Source: an uncultured Chloroflexota bacterium (GTDB taxonomy: Bacteria > Chloroflexota > Limnocylindria > Limnocylindrales > CSP1-4). From it: a stretch of 64,000 bases of DNA. Shown piece by piece: positions 32,820 through 43,247 of the stretch. Positions within the stretch are counted from its first letter, which is position 1, and every line of letters begins with the position of its first letter. Both the position numbers and the translations under genes were made by a program. Below the pieces are notes generated by a model. That model worked only from the letters and a program-made list of their open reading frames with translations, ran no database searches and was not told the origin of the DNA. Where the stretch lies: NCBI GenBank assembly GCA_903822495.1, contig CAIJPD010000043.1:1-64000 (forward strand), written 5' to 3'.

Positions 32820-35800
32820 CGTTCTCCGTCGGGTGCTCGAAGGCGGCAAGCACACCCTCGAGCGCCGCGAGCTCGCGGGCAAGGGCCGAGCGCTCCTCGT
32901 CCATGGTCAGTCGCGCAGGGTCCTCGGCGCTGGCGACGCTCGGCGCCTCCCCCGGGGGTTCGCCCGGCCTCGAGACCCGTCCGTCGGACTCGGAAGCCGA
33001 GGCCGGCGGGGCCGCCGTCCCGTCACCGGCCAGGTGGACGGCGAGCGCCCGGGCATTGGGATGGTCGAAGGCAAGCGTGGCCGGCAGCGTCCGTCCAAGG
33101 TCCGACTCAAGCCGGCGGCGAAGCTCCACGGCCATCAGGGAGTCCATGCCCAGGTCATGGAAGCCGGTCCTTGGATCGGGCAGGTCGCCGGGTGCGAAGC
33201 CCAGCACCTCGGCGGCCCGCACCAACAGGTGCGCCTCCAGGATGGCGGTCCGCTCGGCCTGGCCCGCGCCCGCGAGCCGCTCATCCAGGGCCCGGACGAG
33301 CGGATCGGCAGCGTCACGCGGGGGGGCGGCCACGAGCGGCGGAACGGCGCCTGTCTCAGCGGCTCCAATCCCGGCGAGGATCGGCCGCGCGCGGCGCGAC
33401 GCCGCGGCCGCACGGAGCGCACCGAGGTCGGCGGCGGCGGCGGTGACGACCGCCTCACCCTGGGCGATCACGCGACCCAGGACATCGAGCGCTGCCGACG
33501 GCGAGATCGACAGGACACCCACTCGGCCAAGGGCTCGCTCGGCGTCCGCCGTGAACATGCCGTCGGTGGCCCATGGGCCCCAGGCGATGACGGTGGCGGG
33601 CAGGCCCATGGCGTGGCGTCGGCAGGCAAGGGCCTCGAGGACGGCGTTGGCCGCCGCATAGTGAGCCTGGCCCAGCGAACCCCAGGTGGCGGCGATCGAC
33701 GAGAACCCGACGAAACAGTCGAGATCGTGGCCCAGCGTCAGCTCGTGCAGCCGCCACGCCCCGAGTGCCTTCCCGTGGAGCGCGGCCGCCACCTCCGATG
33801 GCTGGAGCTGCTCGATCGTCCGGTTCGACATCGTGCCGGCGAGGTGCACCACGCCGGCCAACGCCGGCCGCTCCGCGGCGATCCGCGCGAGGGCCGCGCG
33901 AAGCGACACCTCGTCGCCGACATCGGCGCGAAGCTCGAGGACCGTGACCCCGGTATCGGCGAGGTCCTCCAGCGACCGGCGGTCCTCTGGTGACGACGCG
34001 CCACGGCGACCGAGCAGGGCCAGGGAGCGGGCGCCCCGCCCGGCCAGCCAGCGCACCACGTCCCGCCCCAGGCCCCCGAACGCGCCGGTGACCAGGTACG
34101 TCCCGTCCTGGCGCAGGGGGCGCGCGATCGCGTCAGGCCGCTCCACCGGCACCAGCACCGGCCCCAGGCGACGGCCGTCGCGCAGCGCGCGCTGGTCCTC
34201 CTCGAGGACGTGGGACACCTCCTCGAGCACCCGGGCCGCTTCGCCGGCGCGCTCCCCGGCCGGGTCCAGGTCGATGTGGCCACCCCAGGACCCGGGCTGC
34301 TCGAGCGCGGCCACCCGGGCCACCCCCGATACCGCTCCCGCCAGGACGGCGCTGGGCGGCGTCCGTCCGGTTGCGGGGAGGGCTCCCCGGGAGAGCAGCC
34401 AGACACGGGGCCCGCCCGACGCCCGGGCGCTCGCCGCGGCCCTGAGCGCGGCGATCGGCACGCCAGCGGCCAGGCGCAGGCCCTCGGCGGGGTCGGCGAC
34501 GGCATCCGCGTCCAGTGGCGAGGCCACCAGGATGCCGGCGACGGCCGATCTGGCGAGTTCGGCCGCAAGCCAGTCCGCAAGCGGGCCGGGTCCGGTGATC
34601 CCACCCACGGCGCCCGGCGCCGACATCGCCGACGTCGGCGCCTCGACGGTCGTGCCCCCACCGGCACGAACCAGGGCGGCGACCTCGTGGGCGAACCCCG
34701 CTCGATCCGGGATCACGAGCCAGCGGCCGCGATGAGCGTCCGGGCGGGCGGTGGGCGAACTGGCCGCGATCGACGGATCGGCCGCGATCTCATGCCAGGC
34801 CGTCCGGAACAGCCGGACGTCCGCCGACCCGGCGCCGCGCGGCGCAGTTGGCTGGCCCGAGGGCAGTTGCGGACCCGACAGGGGCCGGGTGCGGTCCGCC
34901 GTGGACGTCCCGCCGGCGGGCGCCGCCCAGTGCCGCTGGCGCTGGAAGGGATACGTCGGGAGTGAGACGGGCGTGGGGCGGCGCCCGTCGTTGACGCCGC
35001 GCCAGTCGATCGGGGCCCCAAGGGCGAACAGCCCGCCCAGCGCCGCCAGCATCTCGGACCGGCCGTCCCGATCCGCCCGGAGGCTGTGCAGCCAGGCCAT
35101 CCCTGAGCCGGGGAGGGCGGACCGGGCCAGCGCGAGGAGCACGGGCTGCGGGCCGATCTCGAGCACCGCGTCCAGGCGCAGGTCGCGCAGCGCCTCCAGG
35201 CCGCGCGCGAATTGCACGGGCTCGCGGACCTGGCGGACCCAGGCGTCCGGGTTGGCGATCTCGGAGCCGGCCAGCTCGCCGCTGACGTTCCAGATCATGG
35301 GGATCCGGGGGCGCGACAGCCGGACCGCGGCGACGGCCGCGGTCCACGGGCCCAGCATCGGCTCCACGAGGGGCGAGTGGAACGCGCGGTTGACTCGGAG
35401 CTCCGTCGCCTGGAGGCCAGCCGAGCGCACCCGGTCGAGGACGACCGCCAGGTGGTCCGATGCGCCCGCCAGCACCGTCTGGTGCGGACCGTTGACCGCG
35501 GCGATGGAGACCGACGGCCCGGCCGCCACCAGCAGCGGCGCGAGCTCGTCCACGCTGGCACGCACCGACCACATGGCACCCGGCGCGAGGTCCTGCATCA
35601 GGCGCGCCCGGGTCGCGACGAGGCGCAGCGCGTCGTCGGGCGCCATCACCCCGGCCGCGACCGCGGCGGGGTACTCACCCAGGCTGTGGCCCAGGACAGC
35701 ATCCGCCCTGATCCCCCAGCTGCCCCAGAGGTCCAGCAGCGCGAGCTCCACGGCCACAGTCGCGGGCTGTGCCCAGGCCGTCTCGACGAGCAGGTCCGGC

Positions 35801-37659
35801 TGGCCCGGGGCCGGATCGAGGATGGATCGCAGCGGGTGGCCGAGGATGGGGTCGAGGACCAGCGCGCAACGATCGATCGCGGCCCGGTAGGCCGGCCAGG
35901 CCGCATCGAGGTCGCGACCCATCCGGGCCCACGCGGATCCCTGCCCCGTGAACAGGAAGCCGATCCGTGGTCGTGCCCCGGGTGCCACGTGGCCGCGGGA
36001 CATCCCTGCCGGCCGGCCGCCGCCCAGGGCCGCGTCCAGTCGAGTCGCCGCCTCCATGCCACCAGCGGCAAGCACCGCGAGCCGGTGCTCGAACGCGGCG
36101 CGGCCATTCTGGGCTGTCGCGCACGCGGCTGGCCACGGGAGCGGCGGCTGGGCCCGGAGGCGGCGCGCCGTCGCCGTCGCCAGCGCATCCAGTGCCGCCG
36201 GTGTCCGGGCCGACAGCACGAGGAGTCCGGGGGCGCCATCGTCGGCCGGGAGCGGTCCGGAGTCGGGCCCGGGGTCGGGCGCCTGCTCCAGGATGACGTG
36301 GGCGTTCGTCCCGCTGAAGCCGAAGCCGCTCACGCCGGCGCGCCGCGGCCCCTCGCTGGCCGGCCACGAACGCTGGGCGGTCGGGACCGCGAGCGCCAGC
36401 TCGCTCCACGGGACGTGCGGGTTTGGGTCGTTGAGGTGCAGGTGAGCCGGGACCTCGCCGTGGTGGAGTGCCAGCACGGTCTTGATGAGCGCCGCCATGC
36501 CGGCCGCGGCCTCCAGGTGTCCCACGTTCGTCTTCACCGACCCCACCAGGAGCGGCTCGCCGGCCGCGCGGCCCTGCCCATAGACCGCGTCCAGGGCACC
36601 CAGCTCGATCGGGTCGCCAAGCTGCGTGCCGGTCCCGTGGGCCTCCACGAACTGCACCTCGTGGGGCCGGACGCGGGCCCCGGCCAGGGCCTGGCGCATC
36701 ACGGCCTGCTGCGCGGGTCCGCTCGGCACGGTCAGCCCGCCGCTGGCGCCATCCTGGTTCACGGCCGAACCACGGATCAGGGCCCAGACGCGGTCGCCCG
36801 CCGCAAGCGCGTCGTCGAATCGCTTCAGCACCAGGATTCCGCAGCCCTCGCCCCGCCCGTACCCGTCGGCCAACCGGTCGAACGTCTTGCAGCGCCCATC
36901 GGGCGCCAGGAAGCCCGCTCGCGAGAAGCTGATGCTGACTTCGGGCGAGAGGATCAGGTTCACGCCCCCGGCCAGCGCGGCGTCGCACTCGCCCCGGCGC
37001 AGAGCGCCGACCGCGAGATGGGTGGCGACCAGCGATGACGAGCACGCCGTATCCACGGCCAGCGCGGGGCCGGTGAGCCCGAGCGTGTAGGCCAGCCGTC
37101 CGGCCGCGACGTTGAGCGCGCTCCCGGAGCCGGCATAGGCGTCGATGGCGGCCGGGTCGGCCATCAGCAGCTTCGCGTATTCGAACCCGCTGATGCCGAT
37201 GAACACGCCCGTGCGGCTGCCGAACAGCGAGGCGGGCGAGATGCCCGCATGCTCCAGTGCCTCCCAACCCACTTCCAGGAGGAGGCGCTGCTGCGGGTCC
37301 AGGCTGGGGGCCTCGCGCGGCGAGATGCCGAAGAACGCCGGGTCATAGGCGTCGACCCGCTCGAGGAAGGCCCCGCGGCGCGTCACGATCCGGCCGGCGG
37401 CCGCAGGATCGGGATCGTACAGGGCGCCGGCGTCCCAGCGATCCCGCGGCACCTCGCTGGTGGCGTCGACCCCATCCCGCAGGAGGCGCCAGAAGGCGTC
37501 GGGGTCGTCAGCACCGCCGGGCAGCCGGCAGCCGATGCCGACGACGGCGATCGGCATGAAATGCTCCCGCTCGTGAACGTCGAGCTCGGCCCGGAGGGCG
37601 CGGAGCTCCTGGTACGCGCCGGCGAGCAGCTCCTGCATGGAGGGGAGTGTCCCGGTCAC
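32812..37659 (-). CDS. Polyketide synthase KS-AT-KR-ACP
   Basis: 1615 aa, one extension module. N-terminal helical stretch (~8-33, ELLAGAYQELRALRAEL) possibly a docking coil. KS ~35-460 with Cys206 (DTACSSS), His341 (EAHGTGT), His381. AT ~565-850 with Ser659 (GHSLGEY) and NRAFHS, a malonyl-like motif. KR at ~1185-1370 with GAFGGLG and an intact Ser1321, Tyr1334, Asn1338 set, so a beta-hydroxyl is expected. The ACP has Ser1507 (LGMDSL). The C-terminal ~80 residues are acidic and helical, another possible docking region. Overlaps both neighbouring genes. Confidence 0.94.
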
Positions 37660-40600
37660 GAGCCGCGCCTCGCGCGGAGCTCGGCGAGCTCCGCCGCAAG
37701 GAGCGCCGCGAGCCGGTCATCTGCCAGCCCCTCCACCTCCGCTGCGGCAGCCTCCGATGCCGTCGCGCCGGCCGCGGCGGCCGTCGCGGCGCTGTCCGCC
37801 TGCCGTGCCCGGTCGGCGGACTCCACGCGGTCCGGGGAGCCCGAGAGGATGGCGTGGAGCGCGTCCGCCAGGGCCTCGACGGTGGGGTGATCAAAGACCA
37901 GCGTCGAGCGGAGGGGAACGCCCAGGTGGCGCTCCAGGCGACTCTTCACCTCGAGCGCCGTGAGCGACTCCAGGCCAAGGTCAAACAAGCGGCGGCGTGG
38001 GTCGATCGGCGACCCAGGGGCCAGTCCCAGGACCGCGGCGACCTGGCTTGCCGCGAGCTCCGCCAGCATCCCGCGGCGGGCTGCTGGCGGCGACCCATCC
38101 AGGGCCTGTCGGAACGCAGGACGCTCCCCCGGGGCGTCCGGGACGCCGACGATGTCCTCGAAGAACGGCGGACGCCGGCCTGCTCCGAACTGGCGCATGA
38201 ACGCGGGCCACCTCACGGCGGCCACGGCCAGCTGGGGATCGCCGCCGCCCAACAGGTCATCGAAGCGGGCTAACGCCTCCGCCGGTTCCAGGCGGTCGAT
38301 CCCCCAGGCCGCATGCGCCTCGCCGCCGGAACCGCGGGCGGCCAGGCCGATGTCGGCCCAGGGGCCCCAGGCGATGCTGATCGCGGGCTGCCCAGCGGCT
38401 CGGCGTTGCGCAGCAACGGCATCGAGGCAGGCGTTGGCGGCGGCATAGGCGCCCTGGCCGGGCGCACCCAGCAGCCCGGAGATCGACGAGAACAGCACCA
38501 GCGCGTCGAGGTCCCAGGCGCTCGCCGCCAGCAGCAGGTTCTCGAGGCCGCTCACCTTGGGCGCCATCACCCGCTCGATCCGGGCGGCGTTGTCGTGGAT
38601 CAGCATGGCCTCGTCCAGCACCCCCGCGGCATGGACGACGACACGCACCGGAGGCAGCTCGCGCGTCACCTTGGCGAGGGCGGAATGCAGGCCGGCGCGG
38701 TCGGCCACGTCCGCGAGTGCGACCTCCACCCGACAGCCGTCCGCGCGCAGGCGCTCGATCGCCTCCAGCGCGGCCGGCCGGGGCGCCGACCGGCCCACGA
38801 GCACGACCGCACCAAGCCCGGCAGCGCTGAGCCGGCTGGCCACGGCCAGGCCGATCTCACCGAGGCCGCCGGTGACCACCGCGGTGGAGCCCTGCGTCAC
38901 CCGAGCCGGCCTGACCGCGGCGGGCGATCCCGCACGATGGAGCCGGGGAACCCGGGCCCGCTCGCCGCGAAGCGCCACCTGGGGTTCCGCGGCGGCATCG
39001 TCCAGCAGGGCGAGGAGGCGTCGGGCGTCCACGTCCGGGTCCACGCCTGACGAGACCGCGTCGAGGTCCGCGAGCACCACGCCCAGCTCGGGGTGCTCGA
39101 GGGACACGGTGCGCCCAAAGCCCCACAGCGTGGCCTGGGAGGGGGCCGCGATCGTGTCCTCGGGCGCCGCCGCCTGGGCGCCTCTCGTCACCAGCACCAG
39201 GTGAGGAGCGGACCGCGTCGGCGAACCGGGTGCGGCAACCAGCGCCTGGACGACATGGAGCGCGCCGGCGCACATGGCGGCCGCCGCGCCTGCCTCGGCG
39301 GTGTCGAGCCCCCAGCAGTGGATCACCCGGAGCTGCCGGCCCTCGCCTGCCGTCGCCCCGGCAACGAGGGCCCCGACGGCCGGCTGGTCGAGGGGATCGA
39401 CGACGCGCGAACCGGCCGGCGACCCAGCGCCGGCGAACACGACGTCGACGCGCTCACCCCGCTCGCGCAGCCGGCGAGCCAGCGCCTGCCCGACGCCCTG
39501 GCCGTCCGCCAGCACGAGCCAGTCCTGGTTCGCACGCGACGAGAGCGGCGATGCGACGGCCGGGGTCGCGTCCTGCCAGGCCACCCGGTAGGACAGCCGG
39601 TCCGTGCCTGCCTCGGCCCTGGCGAGGGCGTCCAGGCTCACCCGGCGGGCTTCGAATCCTTCGATCTCCAGGAGGATCCGGCCCTGCGCGTCGCGCAGCG
39701 TGATGTCGCCCACGAGGCGGTCCGCCTGGCGCTCCCGGAGTCGGGCGTGGCACACGAGCGGGAGCTGGCCCGGCGTTCCGAGAAACGTGAGCCGGGCGAT
39801 GCGGAACGGGACGAAGTGGCCGTCCGCGGCGTTGGGGTCGGCTTCGAAGCGATGGCCGCCGGCCAGCACCTGGAAGCACGAGTCGATCAGGCCGGGGTGG
39901 ATGAGGAGGTCGTTGTCCAACGCCGCCGAGGGCGCCGGCCGCTTGAGCTCGCCGAGGGCCTCACGATCGCCCCGCCACAGCGCGTCGATCCACCGGAACG
40001 ATGGGCCGGCCTGGTAGGCCACCCGGCCCAGCGTGGCGTAGAACGCGTCCCCGTCCATCCGCTCGGGGCATCGGGCACGCACGATCTCGAGCGGCTCGGG
40101 AGCGGGCGCCTCGGACGGCCGGGGGTCGGCAGGCGACGCCCCAAGTCGGGCTTCGAGATGGGTCGCCCACGGATCGTCCACGGCCGCATTCGCCCGTCGG
40201 CTGGCGACCCGGACCAGGCGCTCCCCGGCGCCGTCGATGACCAGTTGTGCGGTCCGCGGCGTGGGATCCGTGAAGACCAGCGCCCGCGGACAGGCGACAT
40301 CCTCGAGGATGACCGGCGACGTGGCCGTGACGTTCCGGTCGGCCAGGGCCTGGATCCCCCAGGCCAGGTGCGTTGCCGCGGCGACCACCACCGTCCCCTC
40401 CAGCCGGTGATCGGCCAGGTGGGCGGGTGAATCTGGGGCCAGCACGGCCTGGAAGCGGACGTCCACCGCGAAGGGCAGGTCCATGCGCCGCCCGGGCCAG
40501 GCGGCAGGGGCTGCCGCCGCGAGGCGAGCATTCGGCGGGCCTGGCGGCGCCTCGATCCAGTGGCGCTCGCGCTGGAACGGATAGGTGGGCAGCGCGAGCC

Positions 40601-43247
40601 GAGGGCGTCGACGGCCATCGATCGCGGTCCAGTCGATCTCCACCCCGCGGGCCCAGGCCCGGCCCACCGCCTCGGCGAGGACCCGCCCGTCCCGCCGGTT
40701 CCGCCGGAGGGACGGCAGCCATGCCGCCGGCCCGTCGTCGGACAGGCGCCCCAGTCCCAGGAGCACCGGATGCGGCCCAATCTCCACATACACCGCGGAG
40801 CCCAACTCCCGCAGGGTCCTCATGCCGTCGGCGAAGCGCACCGTCCGTCGGACATGGCGGACCCAGTAGTCCGGCGTCGCGAGATCCTCGTCCGCGATCT
40901 GGCCGGTCACGTTGGACACGATCGGGATCCGCGGGCGGGCGTACTGGACGCCCGCGGCAACGTCGGCGAAGGCCGCCAACATGGGCTCCACCAGCGGCGA
41001 GTGGGCGGCGATGGGGACGCGCAGCACGGTCGTGCGAACGCCCTCCGCGGCGAGGACGGCGGCGACGGCCTCCACGGCCGCCACCTCGCCCGAGATCACG
41101 AGGCTGTCCGGGCCGTTGACGGCGGCGATGGCCACGCGATCGTCGAGGTCGCCGATCGCCCGCGTCACCCGGCCCACGGCGGCCCGCACCGCGATCATCC
41201 GACCGGCAACGGGCAGGCCGTCCATGAGCCTTCCCCGCGCGGCCACCATCCTGGCGGCCGCCTCCAGGTCGAAGACGCCGGCCAGCCAGGCGGCCGCGTA
41301 CTCGCCGACGCTGTGGCCCAGGACCGCGACGGGCGAGACGCCCCAGCTCCGCCAGAGCGCCGCCAGGGCGGCCTCGACCGCGAAGAGCGCCGGCTGCGCC
41401 CAGGTCATGGTTCCCACCGGCGAGTTCGGGCCCTCGCCCCCGAACAGGACGTCGAGGAGGCTGCGCCCGTCGACCGGGGGCACGGCGGCGGAGCATCGGT
41501 CGATGACCTCGCGCGCCACTGGCCACGACTCGTAGACGCCCCGCCCCATCCCCGCGTGCTCGGCGCCCTGGCCGGTGAACAGGAACGCGACCGGCGGCCG
41601 GACACCGCGCGGCGCGACGGCCGGCAGCTCCGCGTCCTCGGCCCCGGACGCGACCGCGTCGAGCGCGGCTGCCGCCTCGGCGCTTCGGGACGCCGCGATG
41701 CTCACTCGGTGCGGCTGCACGGTGCGGCCCACGTGCAGGGTGGCGGCCACGTCCGCCAGGGGAGCATCCCCGTGAATGGCCAGCCAGCGTGCGTGCCGGC
41801 GGGCAAGGGCGCCGAGCCCCGCTTCCGTGGCGGCGGACAGCGTGAGCACGTGGTCCTCGCCCGGCCGGGCCGACGGCAGCTCGAACTGCGGAGCCGGGGC
41901 CTCCTCGAGGATCACGTGCGCGTTGGTCCCTCCGATGCCGAAGGCGCTGACGCCCGCGCGCCGGGGCGCCCCGAGGTCCGGCCATGGCGCAAGCGTCGCG
42001 GCCACCGTGAAGCCACCCGCGGCCAGGTCCAGCTCCGGGTTCGGCGTGGCGAAGTGCAGGCTGGGCGGGATTTGGCCGTGGTGGAGCGCGAGTGCCGTCT
42101 TGATCAGGCCGGCGATGCCGGCCGCCGTGTCCAGGTGGCCGATGTTCGTCTTGACGGCACCGATGCGGCGCTCCCGCGCCGGTCCATAGGCCTGGACGAG
42201 GGCCGCCACCTCGATCGGGTCGCCCAGCGGTGTCGCCGTACCGTGGGCCTCGATGTAGCCGACGGTGTCCGGCTCGATGCCGGCGACGGCCAGCGCCTCC
42301 CGGATCACGGCCGCCTGGCCGACCACGCTCGGCGCGGTGAAGTCGACCTTGGCGTTGCCGTCGTTGTTGATGGCGGACCCACGGATCACCGCGTAGATCG
42401 TGTCGCCGTCCGCGACGGCCTCGTCCAGTCTCCGGAGGAGGACGGCACCGGCGCCACTGCCGAACACGGTCCCGCTGGCGGCCGCGTCGAACGTCCGGGT
42501 GTGGCCGTCGGCCGACATGAACATTCCGTCCTCGTGCAGGTAGCCGGCCCGGTTCGGGAGCCGGATCGTGACCCCGCCCGCGAGGGCCGTGTCGCACGAG
42601 CCATCCAGGAGGCCCTGACATGCGAGATGGACCGCGACCAGCGACGTGGAGCACGCGGCCTGGACGTTGACCGCCGGCCCACGCAAGTCGAGTCGATACG
42701 CGGTCCGGGTCGCCAGGAAGTCCTTGTCGTTGGTGATGAACAGCCGCCAGGCTCCAACGTCGGATCGCAGGGCGAGGTTGGGGTGGAGGTGATCAAGCAG
42801 GTACAGGTTCAGGCCGGACCCGGCGTAGACACCGACGGGACCGGCCGCCGATCCGGGCACACGGCCGGCGTGCTCGAAGGCCTCCCAGGCGACCTCCAGG
42901 AACAGGCGCTGTTGCGGGTCCAGCAGCTGCGCCTCGCGGGGGGTGATGCCGAAGAAGCCCGCGTCGAACCTCGTCACGTCGTCCAGCGACCCCGACGCAC
43001 GCACATAGCGAGGGTTCGCCAGCTCGTGCGGGGCGACACCGGCCGCGATCAGCGTCGCCTCGTCGAGGGTCACGACGGATTCGACGCCATCCGCGAGGTT
43101 CCGCCAGAACGAGTCCAGGTCCGGCGCCCCGGGAAATCGACAGGCCATGCCGACGATCGCGATCGCGCCCGGGTCGCCCCGCTCGACCCACGCGGCATCA
43201 ATCGCACCGGTTCGGCCGTCCTCCGGACGAGGCATCGCGTCGTTCAC
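37656..43247 (-). CDS. Polyketide synthase KS-AT-DH-KR-ACP
   Basis: 1863 aa. KS ~26-450: Cys199 (VQAACSTS), His335 (EAHGTAT), His371. AT ~552-850: Ser646 (GHSVGEY); the specificity motif reads PIAAHS (746-750) instead of the usual HAFH or YASH, so the extender unit is uncertain. DH ~920-1210: His947 in HRLEG with Ala956 where Pro is usual, and Asp1122 in DSCFQ. KR ~1452-1640: GGLGEIG, LDE loop, Ser1588, Tyr1601, Asn1605 intact. ACP Ser1761 (LGLESL). Expected output is an alpha,beta-unsaturated two-carbon extension. As the first PKS module after the NRPS it accepts the acyl-aminoacyl chain from the preceding PCP. Confidence 0.94.
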   Translation of the reverse strand: MNDAMPRPEDGRTGAIDAAWVERGDPGAIAIVGMACRFPGAPDLDSFWRNLADGVESVVTLDEATLIAAGVAPHELANPRYVRASGSLDDVTRFDAGFFGITPREAQLLDPQQRLFLEVAWEAFEHAGRVPGSAAGPVGVYAGSGLNLYLLDHLHPNLALRSDVGAWRLFITNDKDFLATRTAYRLDLRGPAVNVQAACSTSLVAVHLACQGLLDGSCDTALAGGVTIRLPNRAGYLHEDGMFMSADGHTRTFDAAASGTVFGSGAGAVLLRRLDEAVADGDTIYAVIRGSAINNDGNAKVDFTAPSVVGQAAVIREALAVAGIEPDTVGYIEAHGTATPLGDPIEVAALVQAYGPARERRIGAVKTNIGHLDTAAGIAGLIKTALALHHGQIPPSLHFATPNPELDLAAGGFTVAATLAPWPDLGAPRRAGVSAFGIGGTNAHVILEEAPAPQFELPSARPGEDHVLTLSAATEAGLGALARRHARWLAIHGDAPLADVAATLHVGRTVQPHRVSIAASRSAEAAAALDAVASGAEDAELPAVAPRGVRPPVAFLFTGQGAEHAGMGRGVYESWPVAREVIDRCSAAVPPVDGRSLLDVLFGGEGPNSPVGTMTWAQPALFAVEAALAALWRSWGVSPVAVLGHSVGEYAAAWLAGVFDLEAAARMVAARGRLMDGLPVAGRMIAVRAAVGRVTRAIGDLDDRVAIAAVNGPDSLVISGEVAAVEAVAAVLAAEGVRTTVLRVPIAAHSPLVEPMLAAFADVAAGVQYARPRIPIVSNVTGQIADEDLATPDYWVRHVRRTVRFADGMRTLRELGSAVYVEIGPHPVLLGLGRLSDDGPAAWLPSLRRNRRDGRVLAEAVGRAWARGVEIDWTAIDGRRRPRLALPTYPFQRERHWIEAPPGPPNARLAAAAPAAWPGRRMDLPFAVDVRFQAVLAPDSPAHLADHRLEGTVVVAAATHLAWGIQALADRNVTATSPVILEDVACPRALVFTDPTPRTAQLVIDGAGERLVRVASRRANAAVDDPWATHLEARLGASPADPRPSEAPAPEPLEIVRARCPERMDGDAFYATLGRVAYQAGPSFRWIDALWRGDREALGELKRPAPSAALDNDLLIHPGLIDSCFQVLAGGHRFEADPNAADGHFVPFRIARLTFLGTPGQLPLVCHARLRERQADRLVGDITLRDAQGRILLEIEGFEARRVSLDALARAEAGTDRLSYRVAWQDATPAVASPLSSRANQDWLVLADGQGVGQALARRLRERGERVDVVFAGAGSPAGSRVVDPLDQPAVGALVAGATAGEGRQLRVIHCWGLDTAEAGAAAAMCAGALHVVQALVAAPGSPTRSAPHLVLVTRGAQAAAPEDTIAAPSQATLWGFGRTVSLEHPELGVVLADLDAVSSGVDPDVDARRLLALLDDAAAEPQVALRGERARVPRLHRAGSPAAVRPARVTQGSTAVVTGGLGEIGLAVASRLSAAGLGAVVLVGRSAPRPAALEAIERLRADGCRVEVALADVADRAGLHSALAKVTRELPPVRVVVHAAGVLDEAMLIHDNAARIERVMAPKVSGLENLLLAASAWDLDALVLFSSISGLLGAPGQGAYAAANACLDAVAAQRRAAGQPAISIAWGPWADIGLAARGSGGEAHAAWGIDRLEPAEALARFDDLLGGGDPQLAVAAVRWPAFMRQFGAGRRPPFFEDIVGVPDAPGERPAFRQALDGSPPAARRGMLAELAASQVAAVLGLAPGSPIDPRRRLFDLGLESLTALEVKSRLERHLGVPLRSTLVFDHPTVEALADALHAILSGSPDRVESADRARQADSAATAAAAGATASEAAAAEVEGLADDRLAALLAAELAELRARRGS

